From positions 19,947 through 83,946 of the forward strand of contig NZ_BNBI01000024.1 in assembly GCF_014655295.1 (NCBI RefSeq): a stretch of 64,000 bases of DNA. Reading direction: 5' to 3'. The translations under genes and the position numbers were made by a program. Shown here piece after piece: positions 27,099-35,100 of this stretch. The notes beneath the pieces are model-generated. The model saw nothing but the letters and a program-made list of their open reading frames with translations. It was not told the DNA's origin and did no database searches. Each line of letters starts with the position of its first letter. The stretch's first letter is position 1. This DNA is from Streptomyces fumanus. GTDB taxonomy: Bacteria > Actinomycetota > Actinomycetes > Streptomycetales > Streptomycetaceae.

Positions 27099-28007
27099 TC
27101 ACAGGGGTCCCCAGGTCTCGGCCTGCCGGCATAGCTGACGCTGCACCAGTGCGACGGACGGGTCCGCGGGTCCGCGGCGCGTGACGAGGTAGAGGGTGTT
27201 GAGCGGCTGGATCTGCGTATGGTGCAGCAGTTCGAGCGAGCCGGCGGCGAGTGCGGGGTCGGCCAGGTAGCGCGGCAGTACGGATATCCCGGCGCCGGCG
27301 ATGACGGCGGTCAGCACGGCCCGCAGGTCGGGCACGATCATCGAGACCGGATTGGGTGGCCGGCGGCCGAACTCGCTTCGCCAGTACCGGCGGATGATCG
27401 GCAGTTCCCCGCTGTAGGCCACGATCGGCAGATGGGCGAGTGCCGCCAGCGGGTCTTCGGCCAGCCACTTCCGGTCGATCGAACGGGCCGTCGTGGGGGT
27501 CGCCACCAGGACGAACTCCTCATCCACGAACGGCATGGCGGTGAGAGCGCGCCGGCCGGCCGAGGGCCGGACGGAGGACACGACCAGGTCCAGTTCGCCG
27601 TCGGCGAGGCCGGTCAGCAGGTCCTCGGCCAGTCCGAGCGTGAAACGCAGGTGCAGGCCCCCACTGGCCAAGGGCGCCAGCGCCGGGATCAGCCGGGAGG
27701 CGGTCAGCTCCCCTGCCGCGCCGAGCCGGACCGTGCCGCCACGAGCCTGGCCGTCGGCGTCCTGCGCCAAGGCGCCCCGCAACTGGTCCAGCGGAGCGGC
27801 GACGCGCCGGGCGAGCTCGTGCGCGGACGGCGTCGGGACGGCCCCGCGCCGGGAGCGTTCGAAGAGCACCGTGTCCATCTGGTCCTCCAGACGCGCCAAC
27901 TGACCACTGACGGCGGGCTGGGAGACACCCAGAGCCGCGGCGGCGGCGGTCAGTGAGCCGCGGCGGTAGATCTCCAGGAAGGTCGCCAGCAGATCGAGGT
28001 CGCTCAT
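27099..28007 (-). CDS. LysR-family transcriptional regulator
   Basis: This 302-residue activator/repressor has the N-terminal winged helix-turn-helix LLATFLEIYRRGSLTAAAAALGVSQPAVSGQLARLE and a periplasmic-binding-like effector domain (for example HLRFTLGLAEDLLTGLADGELDLVVSS). The length is standard. It is divergent from a DJ-1/PfpI gene; the inverted repeat at 28021-28034 sits just before its start. No Shine-Dalgarno is visible, so the mRNA may be leaderless. The likely target is the divergent DJ-1-like gene. Confidence 0.94.
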   Translation of the reverse strand: MSDLDLLATFLEIYRRGSLTAAAAALGVSQPAVSGQLARLEDQMDTVLFERSRRGAVPTPSAHELARRVAAPLDQLRGALAQDADGQARGGTVRLGAAGELTASRLIPALAPLASGGLHLRFTLGLAEDLLTGLADGELDLVVSSVRPSAGRRALTAMPFVDEEFVLVATPTTARSIDRKWLAEDPLAALAHLPIVAYSGELPIIRRYWRSEFGRRPPNPVSMIVPDLRAVLTAVIAGAGISVLPRYLADPALAAGSLELLHHTQIQPLNTLYLVTRRGPADPSVALVQRQLCRQAETWGPL

Positions 28008-28020
28008 GCAAGGAGGCTAC

Positions 28021-28034
28021 ATAAGAATGCTTAT
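28021..28034. promoter_or_regulatory. Inverted repeat, probable LysR binding site
   Basis: ATAAG-N4-CTTAT (ATAAGAATGCTTAT) is a perfect 5-bp inverted repeat and stands out as AT-rich in a GC-rich region. It lies 14 bases upstream of the LysR start and 81 bases before the divergent DJ-1-like gene. This is the usual location and form of a LysR autoregulatory site. Confidence 0.55.
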
Positions 28035-28114
28035 GGAACGCGCCGACCGACTACGGGATTTTGATGGAAAGTAGAAGGCGTCCGACACACACCGACTCAC
28101 CGGAGCAGCCCGCC

Positions 28115-28819
28115 ATGGCGAAAATTCTCATGATCATCTCGGCCGCGGACACCCTGATCCTGGCCGACGGCAGCGCTCACCCCACCGGCTACTGGGCGGA
28201 GGAAGTGGCCGCGTCCCACAAGGTGCTCGTCGAAGCCGGCCACCAGGTGGACATCGCCACCCCCGCCGGAACCCGCCCCACCGTGGATCCCATCTCGCTG
28301 GACGAGCGGGGCGGTGTGGAGGCGGCCGACGGCGCCGAGTTCCGCACCTATCTGGACTCGATCGCCGCGAGCCTCGACACGCCGCTCAACCTCGCTTCGG
28401 TCAAGGCCACCGACTACGACGCGCTCTACCTGCCCGGCGGTCACGCGCCCATGGCCGACCTGGCGGACGACCCCGCACTGGGCACCCTGCTCACCGAGGC
28501 CGACCAGCGCGGTCGGACCATCGCCGCGCTGTGCCACGGCGTCGCCGCTCTGCTCAGCGCGACCGACGCCACCGGGACCTTCCTGTTCGCCGGCCGCAGC
28601 CTCACCGGCTTCACGAACGACGAAGAACGCCAGGGCGGCCTCGGCGACGCCACGCCGTGGCTCGTCGAGGACCGCCTCAGTGAGCGCGGTGCGCACTTCC
28701 GGGCTGGCGCCCCGTGGTCGGACACCGTCGTCGTCGACGGCAACCTGATCACCGGGCAGAACCCGCAGTCCAGCGTGACCACGGCGAAGGAAGTCCTCGC
28801 GGCCCTGCGGAGCGCCTGA
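28115..28819 (+). CDS. DJ-1/PfpI-family protein (type 1 glutamine amidotransferase-like)
   Basis: This 234-residue cytoplasmic protein has the nucleophile elbow Cys in IAALCHGVAALL and the upstream acid in YWAEEVAASHKVL. It matches the Hsp31-like/PfpI subgroup, whose members act as glyoxalase III, deglycase or chaperone; which applies is unknown. MAKILMIISAAD at 28115 is the family-like start, with GGAG 9 bases upstream; longer in-frame starts are less likely. The divergent LysR gene is probably its regulator, suggesting response to aldehydes or oxidative stress. Confidence 0.92.
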   Translation: MAKILMIISAADTLILADGSAHPTGYWAEEVAASHKVLVEAGHQVDIATPAGTRPTVDPISLDERGGVEAADGAEFRTYLDSIAASLDTPLNLASVKATDYDALYLPGGHAPMADLADDPALGTLLTEADQRGRTIAALCHGVAALLSATDATGTFLFAGRSLTGFTNDEERQGGLGDATPWLVEDRLSERGAHFRAGAPWSDTVVVDGNLITGQNPQSSVTTAKEVLAALRSA

Positions 28820-28952
28820 CCGGCAGCCGCCCGACCGCACGAGGAGGGCGGCGGAAGCGGGGCGGTACGGGGGCCCCGCGACCGGGCGGGTGCACCGGCG
28901 GCACGGGTACCTTCGCCGATGGACGGCCGACTGCCGGCGAAACGTCCCGCTG

Positions 28953-29513
28953 TCACTCACCGCTGTAATACGAGGGCGGCATCACTGGCATCGGTGGCAG
29001 GTCGCGGGCGAAGTCGTGCCAGTACTGGGCCGTTTCGCTCGTCCGCTTCACCTCCCGGGCCGGCCCGGGAGGAGCCGGCCAGAACTGGAGGAGGTAGTGG
29101 TCCACCGGGGACCCGCCGCCAGCTCCGGTGTCCGCCTCCCTTCCGTCGTCCATGCCCGTGGCGCAGTACCGGACCCGGTAGGCCGGCTCCGGGAGGGCGA
29201 AGTCCGAGCGTCGCCGGCCACCCCACTCGACCAGGCTCGCACTGGGCGAGATGGGGGTGAAGGACACCTCGACCACCTCCTCCCAGGTGTCGTCGACGGG
29301 CGGTGGGGTCTCGTGCAGTTCGAGCGAGAGACCTACCCGGCCCGTATGCAGACCGGTCGCCAGGAGAAGCGTCCCCTTTGCCGCCGCACCGCAGAGCCCG
29401 ACGCCCTGTCCGGCGTACGCCGTCATCAAGTCGGGGCCGCGCCTGCTCTCCAGGCTGCTGACGTAGAAGTGGTTGTAGTGGACGTCCACCGCACCGCTGA
29501 ACTGCTCTCGCAC
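28953..29513 (-). CDS. Conserved hypothetical protein of Streptomyces type
   Basis: This 186-residue protein has no signal or membrane segment. The GTG at 29513 follows AAGGAGG and gives VREQFSGAVDVHYNHFYVSS; the longer ORF upstream is less convincing. Later parts include GLCGAAAKGTLLLATGLHTG and EVVEVSFTPISPSASLVEWGG, suggesting a beta-sandwich protein. The C-terminus is Pro-rich (ARDLPPMPVMPPSYYSGE). I do not recognise a function. It is convergent with the DJ-1-like gene and followed upstream by a small membrane protein on the same strand. Confidence 0.8.
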   Translation of the reverse strand: MREQFSGAVDVHYNHFYVSSLESRRGPDLMTAYAGQGVGLCGAAAKGTLLLATGLHTGRVGLSLELHETPPPVDDTWEEVVEVSFTPISPSASLVEWGGRRRSDFALPEPAYRVRYCATGMDDGREADTGAGGGSPVDHYLLQFWPAPPGPAREVKRTSETAQYWHDFARDLPPMPVMPPSYYSGE

Positions 29514-29599
29514 CACCGGCCTCCTTCGCGGGCGCAAGCTGCTGACATGCCGAGCCGTGTCTCGCCGTACTGCTTCCGGCTGGATCACCCCAGCGGAGA

Positions 29600-29905
29600 T
29601 CACCCGGCCTCGGCGTTGCCGGTGTCGGTGTCGGTGCCGGTGTCGGGCGATGTGCGGAACCGGTGGTAGAGGGGAGCGCACAGGGTGGCCAGCAACATGC
29701 CACACGCGATCTGGAAGGCCCAGCGGAGCAAGCCGTCCGGAGCACCGGGGACACGGTCCAGCAAGGTGTGGGTGAACGGGTAGGCGACCATCGCGGCGGC
29801 CAGCACCCACCACCAGGGACCGGACCATCGACCTCTCGCGGTGGCGGTGGTGCCGAGGGCGATGACGATCACGAGGGCCATGAGAGCGGTGAGGAGGGTG
29901 TGCAC
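29600..29905 (-). CDS. Small three-helix membrane protein
   Basis: The GTG at 29905 yields a 101-residue protein with three hydrophobic segments: VHTLLTALMALVIVIALG, WWWVLAAAMVAYPFTHTLL and AFQIACGMLLATLCAPLY. The hydrophilic tail is Thr/Asp-rich. A GGAAGG stands about 8 bases upstream. No family is recognised; orientation and function are unknown. It lies upstream of the conserved hypothetical gene on the same strand with an 86-base gap. Confidence 0.65.
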   Translation of the reverse strand: MHTLLTALMALVIVIALGTTATARGRWSGPWWWVLAAAMVAYPFTHTLLDRVPGAPDGLLRWAFQIACGMLLATLCAPLYHRFRTSPDTGTDTDTGNAEAG

Positions 29906-30107
29906 GAGAACTGCCTTCCGCCGGAGACGGCTTGTAGCTGATGCGGGGGATGAGGGGATGGCCTGAGCGGCTCCTCCACTCCCTCTCTCGCTACGGCCGA
30001 CTCCCCTGACCGGTTCGACGCGTCGTCGCACTTTCCTCCGACCTCGACAGGTCACCTCGGGAGGTCGCCGAGAGGGGTCGGCATGAAGGGGCGTGGCGAC
30101 ATCGATC

Positions 30108-30130
30108 TACATGACATTCATTTTCATGTA
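30108..30130. promoter_or_regulatory. Zur-box-like palindrome upstream of the L32 paralogue
   Basis: TACATGA-N9-TCATGTA is a 23-base palindrome with nine of eleven pairs matching. Its core TGACATTCATTTTCA resembles the Streptomyces Zur box (TGaaAATgATTttCA). It ends 38 bases before the start of a cysteine-free L32 gene. Such paralogues are classic Zur targets, so zinc-repressed expression is expected. Confidence 0.7.
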
Positions 30131-30168
30131 TCGTCTGTCCCGCTTACCGATCACACCCGGAGGTCCTC

Positions 30169-30339
30169 ATGGCCGTACCCAAACGCAAGATGTCGCGCAG
30201 CAACACCCGGCACCGTCGCGCCCAGTGGAAGGCCACGACACCGCAGTTGGTGACGGTCACGGTGGACGGTGTGCCGTACCTCGTTCCGCAGCGACTGGCC
30301 AAGGCGTACGAGCGCGGTCTCCTCCGCCCGGAGGGCTGA
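30169..30339 (+). CDS. rpmF: Zinc-independent (C-minus) ribosomal protein bL32 paralogue
   Basis: This 56-residue protein begins MAVPKRKMSRSNTRHRRAQW, the hallmark of bL32. The CxxC pairs that bind zinc in the C-plus form are absent; the segment reads PQLVTVTVDGVPYLVPQRLA. C-minus paralogues replace the zinc-containing L32 in ribosomes under zinc starvation, freeing zinc. AGG upstream at short spacing serves as ribosome binding site. The Zur-like palindrome in its promoter fits this role. The gene is too short for a long-ORF search but clearly coding. Confidence 0.93.
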   Translation: MAVPKRKMSRSNTRHRRAQWKATTPQLVTVTVDGVPYLVPQRLAKAYERGLLRPEG

Positions 30340-30531
30340 ACCCGGCGTGACCCACGCCCCCTCGCCGCGCCTTCCCGTCACCGTCCGGCCCGGTACACAT
30401 CTGTGCCGGAGAGGCCGCTCATGGACGACAGAAGAAGCCGCTACGGGTTCGGACGCTTCGACGATCTCCTGAGCCTCACCGGCGCGTTGCCGCGCACCCG
30501 TCTCGTCGATCGATGTACGACTCCGGCACCG

Positions 30532-30858
30532 TCACCATCGGCCGCCCGAGGGACAGATCGTGTGCGCGCCGGACCTCCGGCGAGCGGCCCGGCCGAGGAG
30601 GCAGCCGCCGACGATGAGCGCCGTGGCGAGGGCCCATGCCATGACGCCCGGCGCGGGCCGGCGCCTGCCGTACACCGTGGGCACCGGCTCGGGGGCCGGG
30701 ACGGTGGACAGCAGCGACATCACCCACGCGTCGCTCTCCTGTTCCGCCCGGCAGGAGCGGCAGCCCCGCAGGTGCAGGCCCACCAAGAAGTCGTCCTCGG
30801 CGGCCAGGCCGCTGAGTGCCCGGACGGCAAGGCTGTGCCTCACGTGCTCGCAGTCCAC
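30532..30858 (-). CDS. Zinc-finger anti-sigma-like membrane protein
   Basis: This 108-residue protein starts at GTG 30858 after GGGAGG. The N-terminal zinc-finger-type motif H-x3-C-x2-C is visible as HLRGCRSC. A single membrane helix MAWALATALIVGGCLLG follows, then a short Arg-rich tail. This fits small zf-HC2 (ZAS) anti-sigma factors that hold ECF sigma factors at the membrane. No sigma gene is adjacent, so the partner is unknown; the ECF sigma at 40905 is 10 kb away. Confidence 0.72.
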   Translation of the reverse strand: MDCEHVRHSLAVRALSGLAAEDDFLVGLHLRGCRSCRAEQESDAWVMSLLSTVPAPEPVPTVYGRRRPAPGVMAWALATALIVGGCLLGRAARRRSGAHTICPSGGRW

Positions 30859-31210
30859 GGTTGCCTCCCGGCTCCTCGGTTTCCGTGTTCATCACCGCCA
30901 CGGCCACGCCGGACCGCCGGTTCGCCCGGCCCCGTCCCAACTGCGGCCGGTGCTTCGCGCAGGGCGCCGCCCGCCAGGGGAGTACAGGCGGCGTCCTCTT
31001 CGGGAGAACGGGTGCGTCGGCGATCCGGTTCACCGCCGGTACGGACGTACGTTCCGCGCCGGGTCCCGTATGTCACGTCGCCGTGACGGTGGTGTCCGGA
31101 TCGGGTGACCCCATCGAACCCGTTCGTGGACCGGCCCGTCATGCAGGTCGAGAACGCAAGCCCACGGCACCCGCCGCGGGCCGCTCACCGACCGAGAGGT
31201 ACCACCCGTC
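30859..31210. other. Intergenic region upstream of divergent anti-sigma-like and DUF4232 genes
   Basis: No convincing gene is seen. It must carry the divergent promoters of the flanking genes. I could not identify a clear consensus -35/-10 pair or an operator. Confidence 0.45.
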
Positions 31211-31906
31211 ATGAACCGCCGCCTGCGCGCCGCCCTCACCGTCTGCGCCGCCCTGACCGCCGGAGTGCTCGTGACCGCCTGCGAGAACGGCGGCACCGAC
31301 GCGTCCGACGCGCCGGCCACGACCGCCACCGCCACCGCCACCGGGGCCACCGGCTCGGGCGCGTCGAGCCCCGCCGCCGGCACATCGGGCGATACCGCCG
31401 GCAAGTCCGGCAGCGGCACCGGGACGGACAGCGGGTCCGACTCGTCCGCCGGTGACACCGCCACCGCCGAGGCCGCCGCCGGGTCCGGGTCCGGGTCCGG
31501 TGTCGGCCAGAGCTGCGGCACCAATGACCTGTCCTGGTCCGCCAAGCCCATGACCCAGGCCGGTGGTTACTACCAGATCAGCGTCAAGGCCAAGTCCGGC
31601 ATCACCTGCGTCCTGCCCGGCGGCCTGCCCGTCATCGCCTTCGGCTCCGGCGGCACCGAGGCCGGCCCCGCCGAGCAGGTCGCGGGCGAGGAGATGACCC
31701 TCAGCGGTGCCAAGACGGCGTACGCCGGCGTCAATCCGAACAGCACCAACAGCGACACCGGCGTGGAGTACACCACGGTCATCGTCTCCGTCAGCCAGGA
31801 CGACCCCAACCCCATCTCCCTGAAGGTGCCGAACGTCGTCGTCGACAAGCCGATCGTCACCAACTGGCACACCGACCCGGCCGACGCCGTCCCGTTCACC
31901 TCCTGA
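31211..31906 (+). CDS. DUF4232-type secreted lipoprotein
   Basis: This 231-residue lipoprotein has the lipobox LVTAC (Cys about residue 24) and a low-complexity Thr/Ala/Gly/Ser linker (about 25-100) like a cell-wall spacer. A C-terminal beta-rich DUF4232-like domain follows: CGTNDLSWSAKPMTQAGGYY, ISVKAKSGITCVLPGG, then TTVIVSVSQDDPNP. The family is common and uncharacterised in Streptomyces. The GTN...W pattern and paired Cys are typical. The anchor should place the domain on the outer face of the membrane. Confidence 0.88.
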   Translation: MNRRLRAALTVCAALTAGVLVTACENGGTDASDAPATTATATATGATGSGASSPAAGTSGDTAGKSGSGTGTDSGSDSSAGDTATAEAAAGSGSGSGVGQSCGTNDLSWSAKPMTQAGGYYQISVKAKSGITCVLPGGLPVIAFGSGGTEAGPAEQVAGEEMTLSGAKTAYAGVNPNSTNSDTGVEYTTVIVSVSQDDPNPISLKVPNVVVDKPIVTNWHTDPADAVPFTS

Positions 31907-32429
31907 ACCGTGCCGCGAGCTGAACCGACCGTCATGTCATGGTCGTCCGGCTCCCAGGCGCTGAGCCGGTCGAGGACACGCCGGTCTCCGTCGACACGCG
32001 GGGAAGCCGCCTCCCCAGCTCCTGGGCCTGCCGCCGGGGACCGCGAAGTCCCGTGGGTACTACGCGATGCGGTCCCGCGAGCGGGCGCTGAGCGCCCGCG
32101 GGGTCCCCCGGAGGATCTGCCACCGCGGGTCCCGCGACCGGTGAACCGCACCCGCGACCGGCCCGTTGAAGGGGATGCTCGGGTCGTGGGGGCCCGTGCA
32201 CGGATTCCCGGTCTCTCCCCGGGGCCGGGAATCCGGCTTTACGGTGTGCGGCGAGCGGACGTTCCGGGTGCGAGGCCGCGGCATACGGTCCTCAGGCCGG
32301 GACCGCCGGTCGGCACGGGGCGTGAACTGAGGCCCCGAAGTGCGCGTTGGTGGGTGTCTGAGGGGTCGTGACAGCGCCGGACGGCGCGTCCGCGGGCTCC
32401 TCACCCGACCATCACACACCAGGGACCTC
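31907..32429. other. Intergenic region with one strong hairpin
   Basis: No gene is supported; a 153-codon rightward ORF has coding composition unlike its neighbours. A hairpin at 32201-32235 lies in the middle. The end nearest 32429 is presumably the promoter/leader of the SGNH lipase gene. Confidence 0.45.
32201..32235. terminator. Hairpin, possible terminator of the DUF4232 gene
   Basis: Arms CGGATTCCCGG and CCGGGAATCCG form a perfect 11-bp stem with a 13-base loop, followed by GCTTTAC. It lies about 300 bases after the lipoprotein stop, so it may be a terminator or an unrelated structural element. Confidence 0.45.
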
Positions 32430-33314
32430 ATGACTCAGAGAACCAGACGGCTGCCGAACACCTACCGAGTGGCCACCGCGGCCGCCGTGGCCGGGACCGC
32501 GCTGCTGTCCCTCGCGGCGCCGACGCAGGCCGCCCCGGACGGACCGAACTACGTGGCCATGGGCGACTCCTACGCCTCGGGAGCAGGGCTCTCCAAGGTG
32601 AAGGACACGGCGTGCGACCGCACCACGGGCAGCTACCCCACCACCCTGTCCGGTACCCCCGCCGGCAAGAACCGCGCCTTCAAGGACGTCACCTGCAGCG
32701 GTGCCACCACCCGGAGCATCTGGAACCACCAGGGCTCCACGCCACCGCAGATCAACGCCCTGACGCCGAACACCAAGCTGGTCACGCTGACGATCGGCGG
32801 CAATGACATCGGGTTCACCGATGTGCTGGCCACCTGCGCGCTCGTGGCCTTCTCGGACCCCGACGGCAGCCCCTGCAAGAAGTACTTCACCAACGGCAAG
32901 GACGTGCTCGGAGAGCGCATCAACACCCTGGAAGGCCGGGTCGGTGGTGTGATCACCGACATCAGACGGCACAGCCCCGACGCCAAGATCGTCGTCGTCG
33001 GCTATCCGGCGCTCTTCCCCGACAACGGTGTGGGGTGCGCCGAAGTGCCGTTCGCCCGACAGGACTTCGCGTTCCTGCGGGACACCACCAAGAAGCTCAA
33101 CCGTGCGCTGGCCCGCAGGGCGGCGGCAGGCGGCACCGGTGTCGTCTACGCGGACACCTACACGCCGACCATCGGCCACGACATGTGCCAGCCCCGTGAT
33201 CGCCGGTTCATCGAGTCCCTGGCTCCGGCCAAGGGAACTATGGCGGCACACCCGAACTCGCTGGGTCAGTTCGTCATGGCAGCGGCGGCGTACGACCGCA
33301 TCATCAACTCGTAA
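32430..33314 (+). CDS. Secreted SGNH/GDSL lipase
   Basis: This 294-residue extracellular lipase/esterase resembles the Streptomyces SGNH lipase group (S. coelicolor and S. rimosus lipase type). The signal peptide ends at PTQAAPDG. Block I is VAMGDSYASGAG (nucleophile Ser), Gly in block II sits in the CSGATT region, block III is LTIGGNDIGF with the oxyanion Asn, and block V is AAHPNSLGQ carrying the catalytic His. Six Cys can form the conserved disulfides. ATG 32430 (MTQRTRRLPNT) is preferred to an upstream in-frame Met. Confidence 0.93.
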   Translation: MTQRTRRLPNTYRVATAAAVAGTALLSLAAPTQAAPDGPNYVAMGDSYASGAGLSKVKDTACDRTTGSYPTTLSGTPAGKNRAFKDVTCSGATTRSIWNHQGSTPPQINALTPNTKLVTLTIGGNDIGFTDVLATCALVAFSDPDGSPCKKYFTNGKDVLGERINTLEGRVGGVITDIRRHSPDAKIVVVGYPALFPDNGVGCAEVPFARQDFAFLRDTTKKLNRALARRAAAGGTGVVYADTYTPTIGHDMCQPRDRRFIESLAPAKGTMAAHPNSLGQFVMAAAAYDRIINS

Positions 33315-33591
33315 GCGGCATCGCGCCGAACCGACGGCCGTCCGCCACGCAGGCCATGCGTGGTGGGCGGCCTGGCCGTCGTCCCCTCCGAGACCGTGCC
33401 GGGCTCATGCCCGCTCCGTCCCCGGAAGGCCGTCGCGCCCGCAGTGAGCATCGTCGAGTAGCGGTGAGCACAGGGAAGGACTGGCCGGTCCGCGGTGCCG
33501 GGGGCGAGTGTGGTGGCACTACCGAACCACGCACGTACCGGGCGGTCCCGGAACCGCCCTCGTACGGACGCCCTCAAGGACGGGAACTCCC

Positions 33592-34992
33592 ATGACCGTG
33601 CAGACGTTGCCGCACAAGAGCCGGAGTAGTGGAGCCGTGCTGGCCGTGTTGTCGGCCTCGCAGTTCCTGGTGACGCTCAACACCTCGATCGTGAATGTGG
33701 CACTCCCGGCGATCGGCGCGGACCTCCACCTGTCGTCGTCCGCGCTGACCTGGATCGTCAACGCCTACTTGATCGCCTTCGGGGCGCTGCTGCCGGCCGG
33801 GGGGCGGCTCGCGGACCTCTTCGGCAGGCGCCGGGTCTTCGCCGCGGGGCTCGTGCTCTTCACGGCCGGTTCGATCGCGGCGAGCATCCCCGCCGGGGGC
33901 GCGCTGCTCATCGCCGGCCGGGCGGTGCAGGGCGTCGGCGCGGCCGTGCTGTCCCCGGCGGCCCTGGCCATCCTGCTGTCGGTCTCGCCCGCGGGTCCGG
34001 CCCGTAACAAGGCACTGGGCGTGTGGGGCGCGGTCTCGGCGGCGGGCGGTGCTGCCGGGGTGCTGTTCAGCGGGGTGCTGACCAGCGGCCTCGGCTGGTG
34101 GGCCATCTTCGCCGTCAGCGCGGTGATCGGCCTGCCGCTCCTGCTGGCCGTGCCGGCGCTGGTCCCGGGCGACGTCCGGCGCGCGGACGGCAGGCTGGAC
34201 GTGCTCGGGGCACTGATCATCACCGCGGGTCTGCTGCTGCTCGTGTACGGCCTGGGCAGGATCGACTGGTCGCGGCCGTCCACGACGCTGGTGGCGGCCT
34301 CGGGACTGGCTCTCCTGCTTCTGCTCGGACCCGTCGAACGGAGGGCGGCCGAGCCGCTGGTCCCCCCGGTGCTCCTGCACAGCCGGTCCGTGGTCGTGGG
34401 CAATGTCCTCATGTTGCTGCTCGGCATGGTGTGGGTCGCCACGTTCTTCTTCCTCCCCCTGTACCAGCAGCGGGTGCTGGGCTACTCGCCCTTGGTCGCC
34501 GGTGTCACGCAACTACCGCTCGCCGCCGCCCTGATGTCGGCGTCGACGCTGGCGGGCCGGGTGAAGGGCACGCTCGTGCCGGGGCTGCTGCTCCTGGCGG
34601 GCGGGCTCGTCTGGCTGGCCCGGGTGCCGGTGCGCGGTGGTTTCCTGGCCGACCTCCTCGGCCCGACGCTGCTCATCGGCGTGGGCCTGGGCCTGGCCTT
34701 CGTGCCGCTCACGGCACTGGGGGTGGCGGGTGTGAGCCCGGACCACGCCGGGGTGGCCGGTGGGCTGATCAACACCACCCGGCAGGTCGGCGGGGCACTG
34801 GGCCTGGCCGTCCTCACCAGCGTCGCCGCCGGTGCCACGGGCGGGGGTACCTCCCCGGCCCACCTGGCCGACGGGTACCGCTCCGCACTGCTCACGGCAT
34901 CCGGGCTGGTGCTGTTCACCGCGCTGGTGGCGGGGGCGTACACCGCCTGGACGCGGCGGCACAGCGCCCGGCCGGCCGTCGCGAGCGGGTGA
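33592..34992 (+). CDS. DHA2-family (14-helix) MFS drug exporter
   Basis: This 466-residue proton-antiport exporter of the EmrB/QacA type has motif A GGRLADLFGRRRVFAAGL and motif C-like VLSPAALAILLSVSP. The early helix carries TSIVNVALPAIGADLHLSS, diagnostic of DHA2. The ATG at 33592 was chosen because longer in-frame sequence upstream is not hydrophobic and GGGAA/AAGGA lies just before it. The substrate is unknown; it probably exports a small toxic or self-made compound. It stands alone, with neighbours that are secreted enzymes. Confidence 0.93.
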   Translation: MTVQTLPHKSRSSGAVLAVLSASQFLVTLNTSIVNVALPAIGADLHLSSSALTWIVNAYLIAFGALLPAGGRLADLFGRRRVFAAGLVLFTAGSIAASIPAGGALLIAGRAVQGVGAAVLSPAALAILLSVSPAGPARNKALGVWGAVSAAGGAAGVLFSGVLTSGLGWWAIFAVSAVIGLPLLLAVPALVPGDVRRADGRLDVLGALIITAGLLLLVYGLGRIDWSRPSTTLVAASGLALLLLLGPVERRAAEPLVPPVLLHSRSVVVGNVLMLLLGMVWVATFFFLPLYQQRVLGYSPLVAGVTQLPLAAALMSASTLAGRVKGTLVPGLLLLAGGLVWLARVPVRGGFLADLLGPTLLIGVGLGLAFVPLTALGVAGVSPDHAGVAGGLINTTRQVGGALGLAVLTSVAAGATGGGTSPAHLADGYRSALLTASGLVLFTALVAGAYTAWTRRHSARPAVASG

Positions 34993-35100
34993 ACCCGAGG
35001 TGCCACGAAGCCCTCGAGTCCCCCGTGAACCGAACCACCCAGTAGGCCGTTCGGGGGAAGAGCCAGGAGCAGACCGACTGGGAGAGGTCGTCATCCCCTC

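Noticed and set aside
31910..32371. 153-codon rightward ORF
   Set aside because: Arg/Pro-rich composition, no Shine-Dalgarno and overlap with a hairpin.
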